A stretch of 64,000 bases of DNA from Bipolaris cookei. Taxonomy: Eukaryota; Ascomycota; Dothideomycetes; Pleosporales; Pleosporaceae. The notes below the pieces were generated by a model. That model had not been told where the DNA came from and did not search any database. It was given only the letters and a program-made list of their open reading frames with translations. Below are positions 24,424-35,435 of the stretch, piece after piece. Every line of letters starts with the position of its first letter. The first letter of the stretch is position 1. The stretch lies in NCBI GenBank assembly GCA_002286855.1, contig NRSV01000004.1, positions 830,632 to 894,631 of the forward strand, read 5' to 3'. A program made the translations under genes and the position numbers.

Positions 24424-25098
24424 TCAGATCTCGTCTTCAACTCCCTCTTCCTCGTCCTTGACGCCCTTGACCGTATCAAGCATCTCCTCAGTCACCTCCC
24501 CATTATCCTCTTCTTGTTCCTCCTTCTTAACAATATCCTTCCTGCCCCTCCTCCCGCGCGGCTTCTTACTCGGCCTCTCCAGCACAGCGTTGTCACCGTC
24601 CGCGTCGGCCTCGTCTGCGCTGCGCTTCTTGGCCGACTTGGGTGTCTTCTTCTGATTACTGTGGGTTGCGGCGCCTTCGGGCAATGTCGAGCCGAGTTGT
24701 TTGTAGAGATCGCGCTGCTTGACCCGCGACACAGAGATGTGGTTGCGTATGCTGCCGACTTTGGTACCTGTGAGAGGAGTGGGGGAGGGGGGGAAGGGGG
24801 GGAGCAAGGAGGAGGGAGGGTGAGGCAAGGAGTAGGGAGGAGGGAGTGCCTGGGAAGGCAGTGGAGAGCCGCTCGTACTCTTTGGGCTTGACGTAGCGGC
24901 TTTGAGCTAGGAGGAGTAGCTTTGTGAGTGTTAGTTTTGAGGGTGGGTAGGAGGGGTAGGAGTAAGTCTACTATGAGGTCATTTGGGCCCTCCCACTTGA
25001 AGGCTTGTGTTGGTTAGTGATGGCGAGTTCAGGTTAGCATCGGGGACGCTTACTCCATCAGTGACTTCTCCGTTGACTGTAGCTTTCTTTGGTGACAT
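24424..25098 (-). CDS. small charged nuclear protein, SANT/Myb-like pattern, function unknown
   Basis: Four exons, 25098-25054, 24995-24972 (24 nt), 24919-24850 and 24767-24424; 160 residues. Introns 1 and 2 are GTAAGC..AG and GTAGAC..AG. Intron 3 starts with GC (CCAG|GCACTC), ends CACAG and is pyrimidine-rich. Joined, the first half reads WEGPNDLI, LLLLAQSRYVKPKEYERL, then AFPGTKVGSIRNHISVSRVK. This Trp / two-helix / RxRxxxLR-like pattern is seen in many small fungal proteins with a Myb-like helical domain. The C-terminal half has KKTPKSAKKR and KKPRGRRGRKD (nuclear signals), then an acidic tail. The motif joining across intron 3 is the reason for accepting a GC donor. Family name unknown; the exon map is the weakest part. 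Confidence 0.65.
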
Positions 25099-28000
25099 TC
25101 TGTTCTGTTGCTGACTTGCTGACCCCTCTTAGAGTTGCTGTAGCGAGATGACACGGGCTGGCTGTGTGTCAAGACAAGGTGTCAAGAGAACAAAAGTGCT
25201 GAAGAGGAAACTTGTACAAGGGGTGGAGGGCGAGAGTCCTCTTTGTTCGGTTCTGATACTGATGGCAAAAGGCAGTGAGTGGGGAGTCGTAAGGCCAAAG
25301 TGAGAGTGAGTTTGCTTGCATCTTTGGGTACCGTGGACTGGACAACGAACTTTAGCCTTCACTTTCACTTCAAACACCAGGGTACAGGCACACAGAGACA
25401 ACATTCAATTACACAAAAAGTGTGTAAATATCTGTACTAGAGGGAGATACATAGTAACCACCGGAAAATTGTGCAGAGATATTTGATAGTCGCCCGTTCT
25501 TCCACTACATACACTATGAGGCGGATGAGCCGTTTGCAGTACCATTTCTTCTAGGCTTGACAGAACAGGACCTGGGCAAAAAAGGCAATGATTGAATTGC
25601 CGTCAATATACAGGGTACATCTGTTAGTTCACTTCCAGCGCAGATGACAGTACATGTGTATGTATGTATGTACGTTGTAGGCTAACGAAATGCAGCCTCA
25701 CTATCGCAGTTCTAGACTCTAGCGCTCAGTAATTAATCACAACATGAGCTAAGTAACTACAGCATGAGTCAAAAGCATGACGTATAGATAGCGGCCCGCG
25801 GCGGACCGTTGTGAATTGTCTTGTCAGAGCATACGACGGAGAAAGACGTTGCAGGCTCAAAACCTGATATGCGTCTGTACCTAACTCTGGTCAGGGTTGG
25901 GACGGGGTCGGGGTTGGTGGTTGGAGTGAGCTGATATTTACATACGTCGCCCTCGCGGCGCAGTGCTCGGCGAGGTTAAAACGACGGTACAGAGGGACGA
26001 CGTGGACGTACGTAGAGCAGAAGCCTTGCCAAGCCGACGGAAGTTTGGGGTGGGTCGGGCTGTGCGTCTGCTTGAAATTTAGGGCTTACGTACAACCGCC
26101 GGTGCTCCCGTACCTGTTCGCTTGCCTGTATCGCCCTTTTGTCCTGCCCTTCCTTAGTACCACATCAGCGCCCGGGGGTCAAATTTCTCGCCAGCGCCTC
26201 GCCGAAGTGGCTGCTCTGCCGATGCCGAGTGCCTATGCGACGTGCGCCTCGGTCGGCGGCCTCCCCTCTTGGCCTACTACTGCCACAACCTCTCGTCAAT
26301 TCATCGCCAGTGTGCCGTGCTGATGCCACCGGGCCCGCCGGTAGTGCAACTGGTTCGACAGCCTGCTCCGTCTTGTCCGTTGTCTTCAGCACCTGTTTTG
26401 ACCCGAGTTAATGGCGAGCGAACCACAAGCCACACGGGTTCACTCACTGCAGAACCATGTGCGCCGCTGAGACACGACGGGGGTCGTAGCGTCCAAGCCC
26501 CCGGCATACCACTCGATAGCCAAGGCTTCCGCCCGGGTGCTCAGTGACGAAGCCTGTTCTCTGTGGCTTGGTCCATGGTCCTCATGTTCAGACACATGAT
26601 CACGGTCCTACCGCCTCGACGTGGCACTCCTGGCCAGTTGAATCCTTCCCACAGCCTCCCAAACACTCCATATCGGCTAGCGTCGTGTGAATTGATCTCT
26701 TGAGCATGCTTAACGCTAGGAGATGGCCAATGGGATCTACACCAGACAAGGGTATGCTTCCGTCCGTCTCCAGCGTCGACACTCTGTCTATACAGCAAGC
26801 TCTCCAGGAAGCTTTTTTACTGCCGCGTTTTTCTACTATGCTGTCTTATGTATATATTTCTCCCCGCTTTTTGGTTGAATGTGCCTGTATCATTCTTCCC
26901 CAAACTTTGGTTTTGACCCGGCTTCGGTTAGGAAGCACAACAATACCCCCTCTTCTTCCACCCCTTTAACAATCCCAACCCCCTAGCACCGCAGAATGTG
27001 TATCCGCGTCGTTGAAAAGTTCCCCGTCTGCGGTTGTACTTATCATGTTCACTCAGTGGATCGATGCGCCTCGTATGGGCGCCATCCAGTAGTGGACAAG
27101 ATCATCTGGGTTGGCGCGTCCTGTCAAAATCATGGCACCCAAGGAACGTAACAAAGCCAATCTTGCTGAGACCACAAGCATATCCAACAGTACTTCAGAA
27201 CACAATACTCATCGAGTCTGAGAACCATGAACCAAAGTCGATATGGTCTAGCAAACGGATTTCGAGCATTGTGGTAGAAGTGTTCGTGGCAGTCCCGGAG
27301 TTAAATCCGACAAAAAAAAGACATACGTGTAAGTGATGTGATATCTGCCACGCAAAATGTGACTAATGTTCAGATCATCAGAGAGATGACTCAATCATCG
27401 CCAGTGAACTATTGGTGAAGAAGTCATCTCACACAGTCGTGGTTCTGCTGTTGAGTCCCCCCACTCACCGCCAACTCCCGACATGCTTGCAAAGACAGTA
27501 AGCACTGACAGACCAGGACGGCAAATCGTCTGGCAAAGGCAAAGACGAGGCAAAAGCACAACAAGAACATGCGTGATGCGAGATTGGGCTGCAATTCTGC
27601 ATCTGCACGCATGCCTGTTGTGCGTTTGCAAATGTCTCAACACGCTGACTGTGTTCGAGAAGCCTTACAACAAACACGAGTGAAAGATGGACTAGGAGCT
27701 TCCCTGGTCCCCCATGTCATAGCTTGCTCAGAATGGCTCTTGCGCATTTGAAACGTACAACGATGAACTTTATCCGGCCGTTTAGCACGCCTTGTCGAGG
27801 CTGATACGATAGCATCATCATGGTCTTATCTACCCATCACCTTTCGCTAAGATAGCCCCGCTTATTACTCGCTTGGGAAGTCTCCAATGTGGATACTTTG
27901 GCCGTTTTCTCAATTCTTCTCCCGCTTCGGACACAGTCTTTTTCTTGCGATTCCGTGTGGGCAGGAGCACGATCCAACGCCTCACCTGAGAAGCCACATC

Positions 28001-29089
28001 GAGATCATATTGCGAAACCGTGCTTTCATGTACGTACGTAGTAATGTTCCGATAAACTGTGTTTCCAATTGCCTGGATCCAAGCAGGGGCGGGGGGAAGA
28101 TGTGCGGGTGTAGAGGCGCTCAAGTTTTGTCGGACCCGCATATGCCATTAACCCTCCCCCCCCCCCGTTGCGACAAGGAACCCCCTCTTTTATCCAATGG
28201 CTCGGCATTGTACACCAACACATGTTAGATACTGTACAATACAACATGTTCCATGGAGGTCCAAATAAGCAAATTTCTGGCAAACGGGTAAAACGTCCAA
28301 AAAGGAACCTAAAAAGGCAAAAGAAAAAGCACGGATACAAATCTGCCATAGGGCCCCCCGTCAGCGCAGTCTCGGAAATTGACCTTTTTCTTGTCGCTCG
28401 CAATGACATGCTTGTTCAATTAAGTATGGTTTCCTGAATTATCACTTGAGCCGCAATGTTATCCCCCGGCTTGGCAACACCTCGCGTTTTACGTACTCGC
28501 CGGTTTCAAGTAGTACTGTATGCGGAACACAACAACAGCCAAGTCGGGTTTACCCGTTTGTCTTGACTGTGTCCCTTTTTCTCGGGATTGAGGTTCTTTT
28601 TGTAAAGTTCGGAAGCTAATGGGATCATGAAGACACGTTGTAATTTGGAAACATGGAATGAAGATTTTTGTTGCAGAGTTTTATGAATCTAACTGTCTGT
28701 GTATATTTTCCTCTTCTTCTTGTTAAGTCGTACTGCAGAGACTGGAGAAAGCGAATCACTATTAATGGTAAGAGTGGCACTGCAAAAATGGATATCAACA
28801 CTCAAATTGCATTGTCGAGTTTCGTATAACGTATTTCACCGTCGAGAGGGCCACTTTTTCTCGGCATTGCGAACTTCATGTACGAAAACTTGAATTACTC
28901 TATACTAGCTATAGATGCGTCGTACAACTTACTTGTTTTTGATAAAGAATCTTCTTCTACATCTTTTTTTTCGCACGTACAAGCATCATGGCTTGCTCTT
29001 CTATAGGTTATACAGTGCCGTTGACCTGGCAGAGCCCTATTTTTTTTTTCAACTACTCTCACCACGCGCCTTCTTTGATGTCGTACGAC
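25099..29089. other. gene-poor region, nothing recognised
   Basis: Nearly 4 kb without a supported gene. 26.0-26.6 kb is GC-richer and has several short overlapping frames on both strands, none with a family motif. TGTATG microsatellites occur near 25650-25675 and a C-run near 28156-28166. Decayed repeats are likely but cannot be assigned. Confidence 0.5.
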
Positions 29090-30602
29090 TAGCAGAAGTA
29101 CTTTCAGCTACCTGTGATGCCCCCTGCACTAAAGTCTAGTGTCCCGCCTGTCTGGATCCGCTTTCTTTTACGCCCTCGGCGCTTGGTCACTTCTGCTAAT
29201 TACTCTTTAAGCTCGCGTAAGCGGGCCTTTATGTGCCCATTCTCCTATAGGATCTCTTCATTTCCTTTGATAGGCTTTGAGAAGCCTTCTTGTGCAGTAG
29301 TTGGTGACCGTACGAAGGATTCTCTTATAAGCTTCGACTGTGATGCAAGTTCGTACGAATTGCTAGGTGTTTTAAACTGCCAGGGTGTTTCTAGCTGAGC
29401 TTCTTGTGGTGGTGTATGAAGGCGCACTTCAAGGCGATCAATAACTCTTTGCGTATCAATAGGGACTAACCCTGCTGCCTCAAAAGCCTTCTTGTAATTA
29501 TCAGGCGTGAATACGTCAAAAAATGCATCTCGAAAGGCTAGGAGGAGGCATTCCTTGTCAATATGCTAGATATGGTGGCGCGCTAGGTCTTGTACGCGTT
29601 GGGAGTACTTCTGCTTTAGAGGCGAAAAGCAGACAACGTCAAGTGACTGAAGTATGTGCGATGAATAAGCAGGCATGCAAAGAGTAAAAATCCTTCGTAC
29701 GAGGCAATAGTCTTTAAATTCTTGGTTTAGGTGGCTCTCATGGCCGTCAAGGATGAGCAGCCTGTACGAGCCCACTTGAACGCGTCTTTGAGTGCTCATC
29801 AAAGTGCTTTAACTACGATAGGCTAAGCTTATTATTCGTCCAGCAATTCCCTAATACTGAGAGCCTCCAATCGTACGGTATATCTGCTTCTTCATACCAA
29901 GCAGAGATATGGATGCGTCCTTTGTAGATAATAGATGGCGGGGTAGCATATCCAGCAGCGCAGATACTCTGAACGACTATAACTCACTCGCGATTGCCCG
30001 GCTGAACAAGTGTAGGCCTCGTACGACGTTCTGAACCTGTGACTACCTTCATTGAGCCAATTATACCCATCTGAAACCCAGTCTTGTCAAAGTTATGGAT
30101 GTTGTCTGGAAGCACCCCGTACTTCTCAATTGTCTCTCGTACGAGCTTGAACCACGCGTTGATAACCTCCGGGTCCTCCTTTTGTATTCTCTGGCGGTCT
30201 TTTGATCGATTAAAGGCTATTTTAAGCTCGTCCGAACGCGATACGAATCGTTCTGGCTAGTTTTTACCTAAAGGCCCGTCACCTCGTACGCATAGTAGTT
30301 TCTTTGCCATATCTGCTACCTTACAAAGTCGTCGCGGGGGGGGGGGGCAAACCCTCGTGATTCTAGGTCAGGAATATATCGTAAGATTGTCTGCTCTTCA
30401 GTTGTAGTTAGTTTTTGGCAATTTGGCTGCGTGTTAGGTCGAAATGTAGTTCCTCGAAGCCGCCGAGAGAACCGCTGATACCACACGTTATAGGCTACTG
30501 CAGCTTTTCGCACGCTCTTAAATTGGCCCATACGATAGGCCTGAATATTAAGAGTAATTCAACCTTCTTTTTGGATTAGTATCGCGTTCTGTTGTTGTGG
30601 CA
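29090..30602 (-). pseudogene. decayed pogo/Fot1-type transposase (DDE) relic
   Basis: Minus-strand remnant of a Tc1-mariner superfamily, pogo/Fot1-like element. From the N-terminus: a start-like ATG at 30602 with a TGA about 15 codons on; helix-turn-helix region SVRKAAVAYNVW with RGTTFRPNTQPNCQKL (30316-30531); DPEVINAWFKLVRETIEKYG and NIHNFDKTGFQMG (about 30060-30200; FDKTGF carries the first catalytic Asp); GSERRTRPTLVQPGNRE followed by TGA; ISAWYEEADIP; a TAG where a Trp is usual; then LLILDGHESHLNQEF and ILQSLDVVCFSPLK (29566-29802; DGHESH and LDV are the other catalytic blocks). The C-terminal PWQFKTPSNSYEL and KRKRIQTGG region ends near 29090. Several stops and frame breaks make it non-functional. 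No terminal inverted repeat could be matched by eye. Confidence 0.85.
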
Positions 30603-31909
30603 TTATTGTTCGTCCGTGAAGTTGGTGGTGCCAAGAAAAAGTGGCTCTCTCGGTGGTGGAATACGTACGTTAGAGAAAGAGTGCAGAGCGGCAAAGACTA
30701 TATCCATGCGAGACACGTACCACTACGTGTATATGCCGCATACCCAGGTGTATCTACCGTATGTCACCTTCTCCAAGCCATGTCCATATCACGATCTCAT
30801 ATGCAAAGTAAATTTCTCTTCGAGAGGGGGCCAAATACCACTTAATACTCTACTACTATAATTCAAAACCATATCTCGTTTCATCCATCCTATACGCATC
30901 CTATACGCACTTCACACTACATACAACTACATTATCCCCTGTCCCTGTCCTCACTCCCGAATGCATGCATTCCCTCTATTCATATCTCTCGTAGTTAATT
31001 CAAGCTATATCGGCAATTTCTTTCTACTACTCGAAAAGGGAAAAATCCCCTCCCCCCCTCCCCCATATCCCGAACTTGCTACCCGAAAGAAACCCCCGTA
31101 ACCGATATACGGGAACCCCCACGGTGCTGACAAGAAGAACCCAAGAAACGCACAAGCATAGGTCTTATCTGCCGTGATACTCCGGGGACAACCTTTTTGA
31201 AACGGATAAGTTGCGAAACAGACAAGCAACAAAAACAAGACAAGACAAGACAAGAGAGAGAGAGCGCGGTCGAATGTATGTATAGTCCAAACACGATGGG
31301 CATGCTGGGCCGAGTATGCAGCTTACATCGATAAAGGTATATTTTGCAAGGGTATGGCGAGTTAGGGTCCTCTCGCGTGCTGCTTCCCCCCCCCTTGATT
31401 TCCACATATCTCCACATGGAACACGTGGATGTGATGACACGATTATAGCAAAGATGGACAGATATTGTAGATACATGTGTGGATGACTCGAGTACTGTAT
31501 GTATTCTTCATATCCGATAATCATTGTAATGCGATAGTCGGGAAGAAACATTTCTATTTCCCCATTTCACTGCAAGGTCTACTTCTGTTGTCTTATGTAG
31601 ATTTACCTTCCAACACTAAACTATCCATCTTTTCTTTCGTTACACCAGGTCTTCCCTCATACCCCTCGGGTATCAGACCTCAGGCTCCAAACCCCCACGC
31701 ATGGACCCTTTTCCCCGCCGTAGTTTGCTCGTAGAACATGAAGAACAATTCGCACAAGAAAGAAAAAAAGGTCTTCAACATCAAATACCATCAGGACCCG
31801 CTCATGGATGCAAAAACAAGGTGAGGAAGGAGAGACTCAATAACAAGTAGAGCGGGTAAACAAAGCCGAAGCAGATGGCAGGACCGAACAAAAAAGGAGA
31901 AAAAAAGGC
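30603..31909. other. intergenic, low-complexity patches
   Basis: No gene recognised. AT-rich with C-runs near 31047-31063 and 31386-31396, and an AAGACAAGACAAGAGAGAGAG tract at about 31235-31266. The last few hundred bases are probably 3' UTR of the SNF1 beta subunit gene. Confidence 0.5.
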
Positions 31910-33122
31910 TCAGTGCACTTCACTGTGCTCTTCCTTGGGCTTGTACATGATGGTAGTCAGGAACTGTGAAGCAATTAGTCTTGACGTTCAATATGATAAA
32001 GACCAAGGACAGGCATACCTTTTGTTTATATCTTGTCGTGGCACTAGTGGCCAAGATATTGTCCTTGATGCTACTTGTAGCCAAATGATTCAGCACAGTA
32101 TGATTGGGGTGAATCAACACGCTGCTGTCGTCCTTCATGGGCGTGGTGCCGTTCAAGATGCTCTTGCCTAGGAAACCAGGGAGCGTGGGTGGCGTGGGCA
32201 AGTTGTTGGTCATGGCATTTGCGCGCAGAAAACGTGACGAATCTTCTGGGGCATCGAGGTCAAGCAGGTAGCGGGGAATGTTCTGATGGTATTTTTTGGT
32301 GGGCTCGGGAGCGAGTGGTTTGGGTGGCTCGGGCAACGGGGTCTTGATGGGCTGAACGTCGGGTGCTGGTGGGAGGACCTGAGGCGGGTACATGCCTGAG
32401 GGAGCTTGTGGTTCTTGCATAGGCGTGATGGCATCTAGCGCACCTTGTGCATCTTTTGACGGGCTAGCAACGGGGAGCTGGGGCTCGGGGTAAGGGACTT
32501 CGATGTAGTTCACGAGAATGTTGGTGTAGTCCACGGCGGTTGGCAGCTTGTCGCTTGTGCGCATATCATTATCGACCAAGAAAGTCAGATGGTGGGTGCC
32601 TGGCGTAACTGAGACGTAGGCAGAGAGGGCATCTTTTTTCTTGCTAGGACCATTGCGGTGAAGTCTGTATTTGCGGTTCCAGCCTGCAAATGTACCCGTG
32701 ACATAGACGCGTTCACCAGGGCCTTCCCATTCAATTAGGGTTGGCACAGTCGGGCGGCCGGTGCTGGGGCCCTTGAACTCTTCACCGAGGTCCTCGTCGT
32801 CGGCCGTGGTGGTGCTGAGCATTGAGGAGCGGCGGGGCAGCATGCCCTCTGCCTCGTTTTCGTGGATGGGGCTCCATATCTCCTCGGGGGAGATGATGGG
32901 CGAGCCGGGCGTGTGGACCTCTTCTTCGATGGGCAGGGGCATGCGGGGCGGGCGACTGAACTGCGATGGGGGGATGAGGTAGTCTTGCGAGGCATCGGCG
33001 GGGTCGATGAGGGAGACGGAGTCGGCATCTTCTCGTGGGGGAGCGGGGACGTCTACGGGGGGAGTTGGCGAGGGCTCGCGGGGAGGCTGTTGCTGTCGCT
33101 CATGTTGTGGTAGCTCTTGGGG

Positions 33123-33156
<34 letters not shown>

Positions 33157-33728
33157 GGTTGTTCTTGTTGCTGTTGCTGTTGCTGCACTGGCACTGTGAT
33201 GGCTGCCTGTGGCGGGGTGGTGGTGATGGACGGGGCATCGCGGGGGGACTTTTCCTTTTCCCGGTCCCTGTCGCGGTCCTTTTCCTTGTCGCGATGATGG
33301 GCGCGGTGGCTGCTCTGCTCGTTGCCCATTCCGGCGGCGTCGTGGGTGTGGTTGTGGTTGTTATGGTTATGGCTGGCGTGCCGGGCGCTGAAGTGGTCGT
33401 GAGCAGCGGCGCGCAGCTGGCTGGCCACGGCCTTTGTGCTAGTCCCAATTGTCTGCGCCCTCCCTCGCGAGTGCGGGCGGGCAGACGAAGGCTGGCTCTC
33501 GGCGTTCTCGAGGCTCACGGACGGGGCAGCAGGAGCTTTGGCGGCGCTCAGAGCCTGGATCGACTCTCGCCGTCGCGCCGAGTGGTAGTTGCTGTGTGGG
33601 GGGTGAAGGCTGCGCTCGGATGATGCTGAGAGGGAGTTGGGGTTGGCGTGCTGGCCATGTGATGTCGTCACGCCCGTGGGCGACTGCGGGTTGGACGAGG
33701 CCGTCGAGCGCGAGTTCTGGTTCCCCAT
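31910..33728 (-). CDS. SNF1/AMPK complex beta subunit (Gal83/Sip2-like)
   Basis: Scaffold subunit that links the catalytic Snf1 kinase to the gamma subunit and targets the complex. Exon 1 (33728-32019) and exon 2 (31963-31910) flank a 55-nt GTATGC..CAG intron; 587 residues. The start MGNQNSR has Gly2 in a good N-myristoylation context, as in Sip2; an in-frame ATG 15 codons upstream would mask it. Residues about 183-205 are a poly-Gln run. The glycogen-binding (AMPK1_CBM) domain is about 325-410, with EWEGPGERVYVTGTFAGWN and HHLTFLVDNDMRTSD. The C-terminal AMPKBI/ASC domain (about 485-587) has NIPRYLLDLD, PPTLPGFLGKSILN, HPNHTVLNHLATSSIKD and, across the splice, TRYKQKFLTTIMYKP. The long low-complexity N-terminus is typical of filamentous fungi. 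Confidence 0.95.
33119..33187 (-). repeat. CAA/CAG repeat encoding poly-Gln
   Basis: Trinucleotide repeat inside the SNF1 beta subunit gene. On the minus strand it reads CAA/CAG and codes for about 20 Gln with a few Glu/Pro interruptions. It is a likely length-variable site. Confidence 0.85.
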
Positions 33729-34087
33729 CTGCTCTATCCGTTCCCCGGCGCTGCAAAGTTCACAGCAAGTCACTGCAGAGGGCGCGGCAGAGGTGCAAGA
33801 GGATAGGACAGGACGCAGACCAGCCCAGCCTCAAGCTATCGTATTGGTATCGCGCCCGGCCTGCACCCAGCACAGGGATCAACATTCGCTGCACTGCGTC
33901 AATCGCCGATAGCCCTCCGCCCCGTCCAATCACACGCCCCCCGACATCCTGCCCTACAGCATGCTAACTACCACACTATTAATGTATCCTACCACTACTC
34001 TACTTACTCTACTTACTCTACCCTACATACATACACTACCCACCCCTCCCATCTCCACCTCCACATTACCCCCATTGCCATCCTCCC
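33729..34087. promoter_or_regulatory. bidirectional promoter region (SNF1 beta / 34.1 kb gene)
   Basis: 359 bp between divergent start codons. The + strand is strongly pyrimidine-rich from 33950 to 34087, with TACTACTC/CTACTTACT runs typical of fungal leaders. Confidence 0.5.
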
Positions 34088-34661
34088 ATGGATCCCATCG
34101 TTGTCCTTTCAATCGCCCGCCGCCTCGTCCTGCACCTAGCCCGCTTGACATGGTGGCCCATTGCCAAGCTCATCACGCTTACCGTCATTCTCCTGCGTTC
34201 ATTCTATCTCCTTGTCACTTTTGCTCTGCTTCCCTTCATCCACCTTGCTTACGCCATCTTCCAAGTCGTCTCCCTCCCTTTCACTGTCAAGTGGCTAGAG
34301 CAGATTGAGGTAACCACTAATTCGTCTCTGTTCTTCTATCCACGCTCAAAGCTAATTGCTGCAGACATTGTACGTCTTTCTCGGAATAGCCGCCCTCATA
34401 GGATGCATCACTGGCATCACTCTCTTCATCATATCCAGGTTTCTGTCGTCTACCCTGAAAATTGATGCTCCCCTTGTCCCCGACAAGCCCGTCGAGACGA
34501 GGACGACCGCCCAGTATCGCGCTGCTCGCCGTGCGAAGAAAGAAGAGGCCGTCCATCACGCGCCAACCATCACTCCACTTGTTCTTAAGAAGCCTGCTGG
34601 GCCCCATAGGCGCGGACTTCTCTCCCAGGCCATCATCGAAGAGGAGGATTCTGACTTTTGA
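34088..34661 (+). CDS. small membrane protein, function unknown
   Basis: Two exons, 34088-34309 and 34365-34661, joined in phase 0 over a 55-nt GTAACC..CAG intron; 172 residues. The N-terminal half is very hydrophobic: residues about 24-60 form one or two membrane segments (ITLTVILLRSFYLLVTFALL), and after the splice LYVFLGIAALIGCITGITLF forms another at about 75-97. The C-terminal 70 residues are hydrophilic and basic (RAARRAKKEE), ending in an acidic EEEDSDF. This resembles a small ER or mitochondrial membrane protein; I do not recognise the family. It is divergent from the SNF1 beta gene. Confidence rests on open phase-0 exons and good splice sites, not on homology. Confidence 0.7.
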
Positions 34662-35435
34662 CCATTCCTCAATCAGCCTGCTCTGTAACTTTGAAGCCCT
34701 CCCAGTCCACCACCGAAGTAGAATGCTCAGAGTCTCTCTGTGACGTCACCGAGTGCATGCTGGGCCTCCGACATGAATCTGCTACTCTTTTACCTGTGCC
34801 CAAATGGGCCCGATCCAAAGCTTCTTCGCCCGTGGTTTTTGCGTCTAAAGAATATAGATCCAGGGATATTGCCGATAATACAGAAGGCTGTCTCTGTAAC
34901 ATGCATGGCTGCAGCCGCACCAACTCTTGGTCCCTGCGTGTCATCGTCCTACATACCGGCCTTGTTAACTGCAGTCAGAGTTAGCAGCAAGCAATTAAGT
35001 GAGGCTCAGAAGGTCCAACTTGACTTGCTCGATTACCTATTGGATCCTAGTGATTTCCTATAAAGGATTAACTTCTACCTATATAGGTAAGTGGGTTTCT
35101 GAAGGTGAACAACTTGACTTGCTTGTTGCGAACTCTGACTGCAGTACTACTAACTGTGATCTTGACTCTAATCACTCAAATTGCAGCTCCACTTTGCTAT
35201 TTATCTGCACTGGCCATGGTGAGCCAATGGAGCACAACAGCCGCCCATGTGACTATGACCCTCCTTGTCAGCAAATATTATTTCTTATGTCATAGCAGGC
35301 GTCATGACAATGACAGTAGTCGCACCATCGAATATGCAGATTGTAGAGCACATCTAGAAGTGCACACGTCGGCACAGTTCCTAATTCCTCGACACCAGCT
35401 TGGCTGACAAAAGCCGACATCTTTCCTCGGCAAAT
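34662..35435. other. intergenic
   Basis: Between the 3' ends of two convergent genes. Frames on either strand are short. The minus strand just below 35435 might preserve a decayed C-terminal extension of the next gene, but I cannot support it. Confidence 0.4.

Noticed and set aside
26045..26547. Overlapping short frames in a GC-richer patch
   Set aside because: No recognisable motif, no splice-consistent extension; kept only as a low-interest note.
33117..33623. Plus-strand frame with a long Leu-rich run
   Set aside because: It is the reverse complement of the poly-Gln coding repeat of the SNF1 beta subunit gene.
35105..35407. 100-codon hydrophobic plus-strand frame
   Set aside because: No splice partners or family blocks; convergent 3' region; hydrophobicity arises from AT-rich codons.
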